Source: DATFGK01 sp046712825 (GTDB lineage: Bacteria; Actinomycetota; AC-67). Taken from it: a stretch of DNA of 25,771 bases. A program made the translations under genes and the position numbers. The notes under the pieces were generated by a model that made no database searches, was not told the DNA's origin, and worked only from the letters and a program-made list of their open reading frames with translations. Positions within the stretch are counted from its first letter, which is position 1. Each line of letters begins with the position of its first letter. The stretch lies in assembly GCA_046712825.1 (NCBI GenBank), contig JBKKCR010000079.1, forward strand, positions 1 through 25,771. The letters are read 5' to 3'. Of this stretch, positions 7,639 through 15,321 are shown in pieces.

Positions 7639-9072
7639 ATGGATGGCTTCGCGGTCGTTGCGCGCATCGTGCTCGTTGGTGTGTTCGCCGTGTCCGGGGT
7701 CGCGAAGCTCCTCGACCGCGAGGGAACACGGCGGGGGGTTGAGGGGTTCGGCCTGCCGGGCTCGCTCGTCGGTCCGATCGCCTTCGCCCTCCCGCTCGCC
7801 GAGATCGCGATCGCGATCGCGCTCATCCCCGGCGCCTCCGCAAGAGCAGGGGCGGTCGCCGCCATCGCGCTGCTTGCCGCGTTCACGATCGGGATCTCGA
7901 TCAACCTCGCTCAAGGGCGGCGCCCGGACTGCCACTGCTTCGGACAGCTGCATTCCGCTCCGGTTGGACCCGCGACCCTTGTACGAAACGTGTTGCTCGC
8001 GGCGGCGGCGGGGGTCGTCCTGTTCGGCGCCGGCCCCGACGCCGGCGGCAGCGTCGGCGACGCGATCGGGGACCTCGACGGCACCGGGGTCGTCCTCTTG
8101 AGCATCGCGGTCGTTGCGATCGCCGCCGCCCTCGCGCTCCTCGGACGCCGGGGAAGGACGATCATCACCGGTACGCCGCCGGAGGCGGACGCGGCCGCGC
8201 AGCAGCCGGCGGGGCCGCCCATCGGAAGCGCCGCGCCGAGATTCTCACTGGCACGGCCCTCGGGCGAGACGGTCGCGCTCTCCGCTCTGCTCGCGCGGGG
8301 CAAGCGCGTGCTGCTCGTCTTCTTCTCACCGTCGTGCGGTCCGTGTGTTCGGATCGCGCCCGAGCTTGCACGCTGGCAACGCGAGTTCGCGGACACCTTG
8401 ACGGTGGCCGTGTTGAGCAGCGGCGCCCGGGAGTCCGTACTCGAGAGCGCGACGAAGTACGAGATCGCCGACGTGCTCGTCGATGAGCGCGGTGAGGTAG
8501 CGAAGTCGTATGGATCTCGCGGCACGCCGGGGGCGGTCTTGATCGACCCGAGCGGCGCCGTTGCCTCCGCCCACGCGTCGGGCGATGGAGCCATAAACGA
8601 TCTACTCATCGACGCCTTCGGCCTGACCGAGGTCGTTGCCGCGGTCGCAGCTGATATCGAGGCCAAAGCCGAAGCATCGCACGAACACGATGACCGGCAG
8701 GGACACGATCACGAGCCGGCGCAACCGCCGGCAGCGGACCTTTTGGACCCTCAGAGGATCGGAGTGGCGTTCGTTCCGGTCGGACGTCGCGATGTGTCGA
8801 TGGCCGATCGCGAGGGGGAAATGGTTCTGATCGACCGCGCTTCCGGGGGCGTGCACGTGCTCAATCCGACGGCAGCGATCGTGTGGCAATGCTTGGACGG
8901 GACCGGCTCGGTCGACGAGATCGTGGGCGATATCGCCGACGTTTTCGGGCGCGATCAGGATGAAGTTCGAGACGCCGTTCTCGAGGTCGTGCAGCGGTTC
9001 GGCCGGCAGGGCTTGCTCGAAGGGGTCGGGATCTCGCCGGAGGAACCGGCGCCTGCCCAGCCCGCGCCCTAG
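7639..9072 (+). CDS. MauE-thioredoxin-PqqD triple-domain redox membrane protein
   Basis: A 477-residue fusion. Residues 1-170 form a MauE/DoxX-like membrane domain with about four to five hydrophobic helices and the family motif DCHCFG (Cys98, Cys100). Residues 193-330 form a TlpA/MauD-like thioredoxin domain with the active site SPSCGPC (Cys233, Cys236) and the cis-Pro loop GTPGAVLID. A His/Asp-rich linker follows (HEHDDRQGHDH, 348-358). Residues 375-463 form a PqqD-like domain (VHVLNPTAAIVWQCLDG), the fold that binds leader peptides of ribosomally made peptides. MauE and MauD handle disulfides during methylamine dehydrogenase maturation. The fusion suggests a redox relay that recognises a peptide or protein tag, which is inference. 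No radical-SAM enzyme or precursor peptide is seen nearby. A TANNNT box lies just before the ATG. Confidence 0.9.
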   Translation: MDGFAVVARIVLVGVFAVSGVAKLLDREGTRRGVEGFGLPGSLVGPIAFALPLAEIAIAIALIPGASARAGAVAAIALLAAFTIGISINLAQGRRPDCHCFGQLHSAPVGPATLVRNVLLAAAAGVVLFGAGPDAGGSVGDAIGDLDGTGVVLLSIAVVAIAAALALLGRRGRTIITGTPPEADAAAQQPAGPPIGSAAPRFSLARPSGETVALSALLARGKRVLLVFFSPSCGPCVRIAPELARWQREFADTLTVAVLSSGARESVLESATKYEIADVLVDERGEVAKSYGSRGTPGAVLIDPSGAVASAHASGDGAINDLLIDAFGLTEVVAAVAADIEAKAEASHEHDDRQGHDHEPAQPPAADLLDPQRIGVAFVPVGRRDVSMADREGEMVLIDRASGGVHVLNPTAAIVWQCLDGTGSVDEIVGDIADVFGRDQDEVRDAVLEVVQRFGRQGLLEGVGISPEEPAPAQPAP

Positions 9073-9095
9073 ATCGGACGGTTCAAAGGCCGATC
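9072..9095. terminator. Hairpin just after the fusion gene
   Basis: GATCGG (9072-9077) pairs with CCGATC (9090-9095) across a 12-base loop, starting at the last base of the stop codon. It is weak and has no T-tract, so it may only contribute to termination between these convergent genes. Confidence 0.25.
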
Positions 9096-9126
9096 GGCAC
9101 CAGCGCGTTGCAGGAGACTTCGCGCA

Positions 9127-9153
9127 GCGCGGGCCCGGGGACGATCCGGGCGC
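9127..9153. terminator. GC-rich hairpin, possible bidirectional terminator
   Basis: GCCCGG (9131-9136) pairs with CCGGGC (9144-9149) over a seven-base loop. After one mismatch, GCG (9127-9129) pairs with CGC (9151-9153). It lies between the convergent fusion and hydrolase genes, close to the hydrolase stop at 9157. There is no T-tract, as is common for hairpin terminators in high-GC genomes. Confidence 0.4.
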
Positions 9154-9156
9154 GCC

Positions 9157-10188
9157 TCACGAGCACCTTGGGTGGGTCCCGTTCCGCGCGTCGAGCCAAT
9201 CGCCGATCGCGTCGTTCGTCGCCGGGGCGTTCGTGTGAAGCATGAACGAGTGCCCGGCTCCCGGCACCACGTAGAGCGTCTTGTCGGAGGCGCGCACGAA
9301 GTGGAGCAGCTCGTTCTCGCCGAAGTGCGCCGGGAAAAGCACGTCATCCTCGGCCAGCACGAGCAGAACCGGACCGTCGTACAGCGGGACCACGAACCGC
9401 GAAGGTTGGAAGCTGATGGAGAAGATTTCGCCCGACGGGGTTAGATTCGCCAGCGCGTTGTCGAGCGCCACCACGTCGGGGTCGGACAGCGATGTGTAAA
9501 AGTCGGCCGCCCGCGTCTTCGGGTCGCGCTCGAAGTACATGTAATCGTCTCGCAGCGCCGAGAGGTTGTCGTGCCGAACCCATTGACGCAGGAGCCAGTG
9601 GTTGTTCACGAAGGGCTCGTGGGTGTAGCCGGTCGCGATCAGGACGCTGGCGAGCCCCGGATATAGGCCGGCCGCCAGCTCCACGACCTCCGTGCCGGCC
9701 GAGTGTCCGATAAGGCCTACGCGGTCGAAAGCGTTCGGCGACACCGCCTCGTACGTTCCGCCGACGAGCTGCCGAGCGATCTCCGCGGTCATCTCCGCAT
9801 ACCCCTCGACGGTAAGTGTGTAGCCGTTCGGTTGGTTGGGTGAGCCGGCACCCGCAGACTCGCCGTACCCCAACCGGTCGATCGCGACCATGCCGTACCC
9901 GCGCTGCGCCAGCGCCTGGGCCACCGAGTACGTCTCGGGCTCGAGCGGGAAGTCCCATGCCCATTGCCCGTAAGAGAGCCCGTGCATCGCCAGAAGGACC
10001 GACGTCGTGCAGCCGGCCGGGCGGATCAGCGTTCCCTTGACCGTGAAGGACTTAAGCGGGTCAAGTGGGTTGGTCACCTGGAAGGCGACCGGCTCACGGG
10101 TTATCAGGACGGAGCCGGTCGATGGGCGCGTGGCCAGCGGAAGACAGAGCAGGATCGAAAGTCCGAGTGCCACCCTGATCCGACCCAT
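9157..10188 (-). CDS. Secreted alpha/beta hydrolase
   Basis: A 343-residue alpha/beta-hydrolase-fold enzyme with an N-terminal signal peptide (VALGLSILLCLPLAT). The nucleophile is Ser163 in GLIGHSAGTEVVEL. The probable acid is Asp282 in LAEDDVLFP and the base is His313 in PGAGHSFML. MHGLSYG (68-74) supplies the HG oxyanion motif. AIDRLGYGES is the usual DxxGxGxS block. AGGGGGGG with a five-base spacer precedes the ATG at 10188, supporting the start. The closest general resemblance is to lipases, haloperoxidases and epoxide hydrolases, and the substrate cannot be assigned. It is divergent from an epoxide-hydrolase-like gene; joint breakdown of a cyclic ester or epoxide is speculative. Confidence 0.85.
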   Translation of the reverse strand: MGRIRVALGLSILLCLPLATRPSTGSVLITREPVAFQVTNPLDPLKSFTVKGTLIRPAGCTTSVLLAMHGLSYGQWAWDFPLEPETYSVAQALAQRGYGMVAIDRLGYGESAGAGSPNQPNGYTLTVEGYAEMTAEIARQLVGGTYEAVSPNAFDRVGLIGHSAGTEVVELAAGLYPGLASVLIATGYTHEPFVNNHWLLRQWVRHDNLSALRDDYMYFERDPKTRAADFYTSLSDPDVVALDNALANLTPSGEIFSISFQPSRFVVPLYDGPVLLVLAEDDVLFPAHFGENELLHFVRASDKTLYVVPGAGHSFMLHTNAPATNDAIGDWLDARNGTHPRCS

Positions 10189-10243
10189 ATGGCCCCCCCT
10201 ACGACGGCAACGGGATAGTTCCGCTTCGCTCCGGCCGGTTCCT

Positions 10244-10267
10244 GCCCGGCGGCCTGTTTGGCCGGGC
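10244..10267. repeat. Inverted repeat in the divergent intergenic region
   Basis: GCCCGGC (10244-10250) and GCCGGGC (10261-10267) are perfect 7-bp arms around a ten-base loop that also contains part of a shorter GGCC repeat. It lies between two divergently transcribed genes, so it is more likely an operator or leader structure than a terminator. Confidence 0.35.
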
Positions 10268-10319
10268 GGCCATCCTCGGGTCAGACTGAGCTTCCGGCCG
10301 ACCGATGAAGGAGCGCGAG

Positions 10320-10700
10320 ATGAACGATCCCGACATGCTCGTCCGCGAGTTCTGCCAGACGTGGTCGAAGAAGGACCCGGATCTCCTTACCGACTACTTC
10401 ACCGAGGACGGCGTGTACCACAACATGCCTATGCAACCCCTCGAAGGACGCGAGGCGATACGCGGGTTCCTCACCGGGTTCCTGTCGGCTGTGGAGACCG
10501 CCGAGTTCCGGATCCTGCATCAGGTGGCGTCCGGCGATGTCGTGATGAACGAACGCGTCGACGTCTTCCGCACGACCGAAGGCCGAGAAGGAGCTTTCCC
10601 CGTCGCCGGCATCTTCGAGATCCGGGACGGCAAGATCGCCGCCTGGCGGGATTACTTCGACATGGCCCAGGTCACAGCGTTCCTGACCGGACAGGGCTGA
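10320..10700 (+). CDS. Limonene-1,2-epoxide-hydrolase-like enzyme (NTF2/SnoaL fold)
   Basis: A 126-residue protein of the cone-shaped NTF2-like fold. The five polar active-site residues known from limonene-1,2-epoxide hydrolase all appear in order: Tyr33 and Asn35 in VYHNMP, Arg79 and Asp81 in NERVDVF, and Asp111 in AWRDYFD, matching Tyr53, Asn55, Arg99, Asp101 and Asp132 of the Rhodococcus enzyme. The predicted reaction is one-step water addition to an epoxide giving a diol in the cytoplasm. I start at ATG 10320 because AGGAG lies about six bases upstream; ATG 10305 is a second option that adds five residues. Family members without epoxide-hydrolase activity also exist, so the substrate remains open. 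Confidence 0.82.
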   Translation: MNDPDMLVREFCQTWSKKDPDLLTDYFTEDGVYHNMPMQPLEGREAIRGFLTGFLSAVETAEFRILHQVASGDVVMNERVDVFRTTEGREGAFPVAGIFEIRDGKIAAWRDYFDMAQVTAFLTGQG

Positions 10701-10706
10701 GCGGGA

Positions 10707-12671
10707 TCACCCGCAGATCTCACAAGTGGCGCTGAAGGCGCTCGCCGGCGCGAGCGGCACCTGGATCGACGACGCGGCGCCCGCGTTGCGCTGCACACCG
10801 TAGACACCGCCGAGCAGGTTCATCATCTGGTCCGGGATGGGCAGCAGATGCGGCACGTCCGAAGTCGTGATCGTCACACGCAGCTGATGCCCGGCGGCCA
10901 GGCGCGTGAACGTCGGGAACACCTCGATGTCGAAGCGCGTGACCTCGCCCGGGGTTACCGGCTCCACGGAGTCCCTCGTATAGGGATGCCACGGGCGGAT
11001 CGGTCTGCCGTCCGGTGCCGTCCAGGTTCGCTCCGAGTCGAGTTGCCGGAACGATCCCAGCAACGCGCCCGCGGAGATCTGCGTGGCGGCACCGCCGGGG
11101 GCAACGTCGTAGAGCGTGACGATCAGCTCGGTGTCCGGGCGGGTCGAGGTGGCGAAGAGCGTTGCACCGATCGGGCCGGCGAGAACGGTGTCCACACCGA
11201 AGGGGGCCGATGTGTAGGAAAGCGCGGCCGGGCCCGGCGGCGAGATCAGCTCGGGGCCGGCGCAAGGAGCCGGAAGCCCGCCGGCCAAGACGAGCGCGCC
11301 GGCACCCCACTGTTGCGTGGACAGCGTGCACGGGTTGGAGACGCCCGTGAAAAGGATCGAGTCCTCGCCGCTCTCGGCCGTCGGCGCCGTCGTCGAGAGC
11401 GTGCCGCCCTCGTCTAAGAAGAACGTGGTGGGCGTCGCCTCTTGCACGGGGTAGCGCGCCACATCAAGCAGACGGCCGGATCCCATCTCGTAGGTGTGGA
11501 ACGGTGCCGGCTCGTCGCCCATTCCGGTCGGCGCGTCCTTGAGCCACGTGTCGAACCATCGCAGCATGATCGGGTTGAGATCGATCCCCTCGCCGTACTG
11601 CACGTGGTACCACGGCCCCATCAGCAGCTGATAACGACCCGTGACCGCTTGCCCAGGCTCCATCGGAGCATCCACCGAGCGCCCGGCGTACGCGTTCTGG
11701 AACCCCGAGTACAGCAGCGGCGTCCCGCGCTGGAATAGGTCCCGCCACCCTCCGACGAGGAACGCCGTGATGTCGTTGTCGACGATCCGTTGGATCATCC
11801 GGCTCGGCGTCCGTTCGTTCCAGTAATCGCCGTGGAACGCTTGTTCGCCGTTGGTGACGATGTTCGCGACGATGCTCGCGTGGAAGTCCGTGAGCATGCG
11901 GGAGTGATCGAGCTCGACCTTCGGAAGCGCCTGCGGTTCGCTCGCGAGCTCGAGGATCGGGTTGCCCATGTTCGCGAGGACCATGAGCGGCAGGTACCAA
12001 GCCGCGAACTCGATGTCGACGATGCCGCCCTGGAAGATCACGTCGCGGTAGAGATCCGCGCCGGCGACGATCGGGAAGATCGCCTTGAGCGGCGAGTCCG
12101 GTCCGATCTCCGCCGCCGTCATCATCTGGATGAGCCCGAGGTACGACGGTCCGGTGGTTCCGACGCGACCGTTCGAGTTCGGCAGCGCGGCCGCCCAGTG
12201 CACGAGCGCGGCACCATCCTTCGCCTGGATCGGATCGAGGGGACCCCACGAGCCCTGCGAGCCGCCGGTCCCGCGGATGTCGGCGATCACGTGGATGTAG
12301 CCGCGCCCGATGAGATACGGGTTGGCGGCACCGGCGAGTGCCTGAATGTAGCCGCTGATCGTCTTCCCGTACGGGGTCTGCGTCAGGATCACCGGGAACG
12401 GTCCGGTCGCGGCCTTCTTGGTCGTACGGTCAACGGGGTAAAAAACGTCGGCGCGGAGCACGGTACCGTCCGCCATCGTGACGGGAACATTGTTGGTTTC
12501 GGCCATGTCGTAGATCGCCGGGCCGGGCGTCCAAACCGCAGCGACATCGGTGCTCGCGCGCGGGAGGCCGGGCACCGCAACCCCCACGGCGAGCAGCAGG
12601 ATGGCCGGCAGGAGGGCTGCGCGGGGAAGGCGAGCGGTGATGGGGCCCCTCTTCGATGCCGCACGCTCCAT
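10707..12671 (-). CDS. Secreted CocE/NonD-family hydrolase (second copy)
   Basis: A 654-residue serine hydrolase of the CocE/NonD (S15-like) family. I start at ATG 12671, after GGAGG with an eight-base spacer. The open frame runs further upstream, but that part overlaps the divergent regulator and its promoter. Residues 11-40 form a signal peptide (LLPAILLLAVGVAVPGLP). Catalytic residues are Ser176 in TTGPSYLGL, Asp311 in GGWRDLFQRG and His356 in GPWYHVQYG. The usual DIRGTGGSQG block is at 131-140. Residues from about 440 form the C-terminal jelly-roll domain. The protein ends in CEICG. The adjacent divergent TetR regulator is likely to control it. Whether it cleaves esters, amides or lactams is unknown. 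Confidence 0.9.
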   Translation of the reverse strand: MERAASKRGPITARLPRAALLPAILLLAVGVAVPGLPRASTDVAAVWTPGPAIYDMAETNNVPVTMADGTVLRADVFYPVDRTTKKAATGPFPVILTQTPYGKTISGYIQALAGAANPYLIGRGYIHVIADIRGTGGSQGSWGPLDPIQAKDGAALVHWAAALPNSNGRVGTTGPSYLGLIQMMTAAEIGPDSPLKAIFPIVAGADLYRDVIFQGGIVDIEFAAWYLPLMVLANMGNPILELASEPQALPKVELDHSRMLTDFHASIVANIVTNGEQAFHGDYWNERTPSRMIQRIVDNDITAFLVGGWRDLFQRGTPLLYSGFQNAYAGRSVDAPMEPGQAVTGRYQLLMGPWYHVQYGEGIDLNPIMLRWFDTWLKDAPTGMGDEPAPFHTYEMGSGRLLDVARYPVQEATPTTFFLDEGGTLSTTAPTAESGEDSILFTGVSNPCTLSTQQWGAGALVLAGGLPAPCAGPELISPPGPAALSYTSAPFGVDTVLAGPIGATLFATSTRPDTELIVTLYDVAPGGAATQISAGALLGSFRQLDSERTWTAPDGRPIRPWHPYTRDSVEPVTPGEVTRFDIEVFPTFTRLAAGHQLRVTITTSDVPHLLPIPDQMMNLLGGVYGVQRNAGAASSIQVPLAPASAFSATCEICG

Positions 12672-12715
12672 CGCCCTTGCCTCCGTCTTTGGGTACGTCA
12701 GCGTTCCCCAGAAAT

Positions 12716-12726
12716 GGTATAGTACC
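12716..12726. promoter_or_regulatory. Symmetric divergent promoter and possible TetR operator
   Basis: GGTA-TAG-TACC is a short perfect inverted repeat. It contains TATAGT (12718-12723) as a plus-strand -10 box and TACTAT (12724-12719) as a minus-strand -10 box, almost completely overlapping. The plus box ends ten bases before the regulator's ATG at 12734; the minus box is about 48 bases upstream of the hydrolase ATG at 12671. Autoregulation by the adjacent TetR protein is the simplest inference. Confidence 0.5.
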
Positions 12727-12733
12727 TGAAGCG

Positions 12734-13471
12734 ATGAACGCAAGCCTCGACCCGGCGGAGTACGAGCGGCTCCCGAGCGGACGCCACCGGCTGACGCGCG
12801 ACGCCGTGCTCGCCTCGCAACGGGGGCGCCTTCTCGAGGCAGGCGTCGAAGTCGTAGCCGAGAAGGGATACGCGGCTGCCACGGTCGCCGACATCGTCGC
12901 CCGGGCCGGTGTCTCACGAAGGACCTTCTACGAGCAATTTCCCGACAAAGAGGCTTGCTTCCTCGCCGCCTACGAGACCGGCGTCGATATCGTCCTCCGC
13001 ACGATCCGCGAGGCGATCGAAGCGGTGCCGGTCGACGATTGGCGGGCGCGGGCGCGGGCTAGCGTCGAGACGTTCATGGAGGTCCTCGCCGTCGAGCCGG
13101 CATTCGCGCAGGCGCTCCACATAGAGATGTTTGCCGCCGGGCCAGCCGCCCTCCGCCGGAGGGCGGAGGTTTTCGGCCTCATCGCCGAGCTCTGGCGAGG
13201 GCTACACGCACGGGCAAGGGAAGAGGATCCTCGCCTGATGGCGCTCCCCGACGGCGCCTTTCTCGCGCTCGTCGGCGGCCTGGACGAGCTGATCCGGGAG
13301 TGCCTGCGAACCCGGGGGGCGGCCGCGCTGCCCGATGTCGCCGAATCCGCGCTGCATGTGGTTTTCGCCTTCCTTGGGCGGCGAAACCCGCCTCGGGTTG
13401 AGGTCCGCTGGGGCACGGCCGGCGCCGGTCCCTCGGAGGAAACAGGCCCCGCTGCGTCGAACCGCTCCTAA
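12734..13471 (+). CDS. TetR/AcrR-family transcriptional regulator
   Basis: A 245-residue repressor-type regulator. The N-terminal DNA-binding domain covers residues 24-75, with the helix-turn-helix at about 51-70 (VADIVARAGVSRRTFYEQFP) followed by the classic DKEACFLAAY. The C-terminal ligand domain (90-225) is helical and not recognisable as a known sensor type. I start at ATG 12734; an in-frame ATG at 12656 would put the promoter inside the gene. There is no Shine-Dalgarno sequence, and TATAGT lies ten bases upstream, so a leaderless or near-leaderless transcript is likely. It is divergent from the second CocE-type hydrolase, so the usual expectation is that it represses that gene and itself until a small ligand binds. 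Confidence 0.92.
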   Translation: MNASLDPAEYERLPSGRHRLTRDAVLASQRGRLLEAGVEVVAEKGYAAATVADIVARAGVSRRTFYEQFPDKEACFLAAYETGVDIVLRTIREAIEAVPVDDWRARARASVETFMEVLAVEPAFAQALHIEMFAAGPAALRRRAEVFGLIAELWRGLHARAREEDPRLMALPDGAFLALVGGLDELIRECLRTRGAAALPDVAESALHVVFAFLGRRNPPRVEVRWGTAGAGPSEETGPAASNRS

Positions 13472-13490
13472 GCGGCCCCGTCGGGCCGCT
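13471..13490 (+). terminator. Strong hairpin at the TetR stop codon
   Basis: AGCGGCCC (13471-13478) pairs perfectly with GGGCCGCT (13483-13490) around a CGTC loop. The stem begins at the last base of the TAA stop. No T-tract follows. It separates the TetR gene from the LVIVD-repeat gene, which has its own ribosome-binding site. Confidence 0.6.
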
Positions 13491-13512
13491 GATTCCGGCT
13501 CGGAGGAAAGAT

Positions 13513-15288
13513 ATGCGGCGTCTGGCCATCCTGACCTTGACCATCTGCTTTGCGGCGCTTCCCACCATCGCGCGTGCCGATCACATCCCTCCGCAGCTGG
13601 GGATCTTCCCGGCGCCGCTTCCGGCACCTCCGGCCATCCTGTCGGAGGGTCCGATCAGGTTCGTCGGCAACACATCAACCGGCCGCTCCTTCGCCGGCAC
13701 GCTCGGCGAAGTCGCCCCGTTCACGCGCGACGGCAAGCGGTACATCGTCGCGGGCTCTTCCGTGTACGGCTTCGCCGTGATCGACGTGACCGACCCCGCT
13801 TCGCCGACAACCGTCAGCGAATACGCCTCGGCGTTCGGGTGTCCGGGCTCCGCTCTCATGCAGGTGACCGAGGGCAGCACGGATCCGATCGAGATCGCGC
13901 TGGCCTACGGCGGGTGGGAGAACGACATCTCGTGGTCCCCGGACGGTCGGTGGGTGGTTTTGGGTATGGACGCGCCGGGCCGTTGCCACGACCCGATCTT
14001 CGGCGGCATCGAGATCGTCGATCTCTCCGACGTCGCCAACCCCAGGCTCGTACACCTCGTGCGCAACAACGGGCAGTCACACAGCGTCACGCTCGACCCG
14101 CTCCATCCGTGGCTCGCCTACATCTCGACGTCGGACAGCGAAGACGTCCTCTACATCGTCGACTACAAGATGTGCATGGATATCCCGGCCGGTGCGTGCA
14201 CGCCGACCGTCGCGGCGGCGGTGTTCGACTACGACTACTGGCCCGCGCTGTACGACAAGGCCGAGAAGCGAGACAAGACGGAGGACGGCTGTCACGACCT
14301 CCGCTTCTACAAGGACCGGGCATACTGCGCCGCCGTCGGCTCGACGATGATCCTCGACGTTTCCAAGGTCTCCGAAGCAACCGGCCGGCTGTCGGGCACG
14401 CACCTGACCGAGGGGCAAGACGCGTGTTCCCTGGTCGACGCCGACCCGACCTTCGCCCCGGGCATCAAGGTCACGGATTGTCGAAACTGGCACAAGGACG
14501 TCTTCCGCGACCGCAAGGCCAAGGTGGTCAACATCCCGCTTCTCTCCGTTATCGACCACGACGGCAGCAAGCCGCCGAGCGAAGACATCTACGTCGCGCA
14601 TCAGGCCGAGGCGATCGCCGATGGCAAGATCATGATGATCACCGACGAGCGCGGCGGCGGACTGGGCACCGATGTGTGCCCCGGCGGCGGCGTCTGGTTC
14701 TACGACATCCGCGACGAGAAGAACCCGGTGTTGATGAAGCAGCCCGACGGCAGTCCCGGCGCGTACTTCACGCAGTGGAACATCCCGAACATCCTCGGGC
14801 AGAACCCGAGCTGCACGGTGCACTACGGCAAGGAGTTCGCCGACGAGAACCTGCTCACGTTCGGCTGGTACACGAACGGGATGCGGGTCCTTCGTTACTA
14901 CCCCGACTTCACCAAGTCTCCGGCCCAGATCCGTTTCGAGGAGATCGCAGGGTTCGCCGGCCTCGATCTGACGATCGATTCCATGGTTTTGCAGCGCAAT
15001 CCGGAGAACGCCGACGAGGTCTTGGTGTACGCGGCGGGTGCCCTCAGAGGGATCGACGTCTGGGCCGTGAACACGCCGCGTCTCACCCGCGCTGCTGCGT
15101 TCGGCGGGGCGGTCGCGAAACCCGCGCCGAAACCCGAGCCCGTCGCGCCGCCGAAGGTCGGCGGAACGAAGACGACCAGAGGCGGCGCGTTGCCCGGGAC
15201 GGGGATCGCCGATCCCGGCGTCCTCGCGTTGATCCTGCTCGCGCTGGCGCTGGCAGCCCACTCGCTGAGGCGCAAGACCGCCCCCTGA
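13513..15288 (+). CDS. LVIVD-repeat surface protein with LPGTG sorting signal
   Basis: A 591-residue exported protein. GGAGGAAAG directly upstream supports ATG 13513. The signal peptide is residues 1-22 (ILTLTICFAALPTIARA). The body has LVIVD-type repeats, which build a beta-propeller: YGFAVIDVTDPASPTTVSEY, IEIVDLSDVANPRLV and VWFYDIRDEKNPVLM. It has several cysteines and many Asp-rich loops. A Pro/Lys linker (about 535-550) leads to LPGTG (560-564), a hydrophobic stretch and the basic tail LRRKTAP, a textbook sortase cell-wall-anchoring signal. It is therefore probably displayed covalently on the wall of a Gram-positive cell. No sortase gene is in the window. LVIVD proteins are often seen near metal or redox genes but have no defined activity. 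Confidence 0.88.
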   Translation: MRRLAILTLTICFAALPTIARADHIPPQLGIFPAPLPAPPAILSEGPIRFVGNTSTGRSFAGTLGEVAPFTRDGKRYIVAGSSVYGFAVIDVTDPASPTTVSEYASAFGCPGSALMQVTEGSTDPIEIALAYGGWENDISWSPDGRWVVLGMDAPGRCHDPIFGGIEIVDLSDVANPRLVHLVRNNGQSHSVTLDPLHPWLAYISTSDSEDVLYIVDYKMCMDIPAGACTPTVAAAVFDYDYWPALYDKAEKRDKTEDGCHDLRFYKDRAYCAAVGSTMILDVSKVSEATGRLSGTHLTEGQDACSLVDADPTFAPGIKVTDCRNWHKDVFRDRKAKVVNIPLLSVIDHDGSKPPSEDIYVAHQAEAIADGKIMMITDERGGGLGTDVCPGGGVWFYDIRDEKNPVLMKQPDGSPGAYFTQWNIPNILGQNPSCTVHYGKEFADENLLTFGWYTNGMRVLRYYPDFTKSPAQIRFEEIAGFAGLDLTIDSMVLQRNPENADEVLVYAAGALRGIDVWAVNTPRLTRAAAFGGAVAKPAPKPEPVAPPKVGGTKTTRGGALPGTGIADPGVLALILLALALAAHSLRRKTAP

Positions 15289-15321
15289 GCACTGCGCGAC
15301 GCCCTCGCACGCACGTTGAAG

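Noticed and set aside
9073..9156. A RiPP precursor peptide next to the PqqD-containing fusion
   Set aside because: The gap is short and holds only hairpins; no short frame with a ribosome-binding site and leader-like sequence was found there or before the gene.
12656..12733. Upstream in-frame ATG for the TetR gene
   Set aside because: It would place the -10 box inside the coding region and has no ribosome-binding site; ATG 12734 fits the promoter spacing.
12672..12917. N-terminal extension of the second CocE-type hydrolase
   Set aside because: It would overlap the divergent TetR gene and the promoter. The signal peptide and ribosome-binding site fit ATG 12671.
13146..13166. Inverted repeat of CCCTCCG and CGGAGGG
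   Set aside because: It is inside the TetR coding region and explained by GC-rich codons; no regulatory context.
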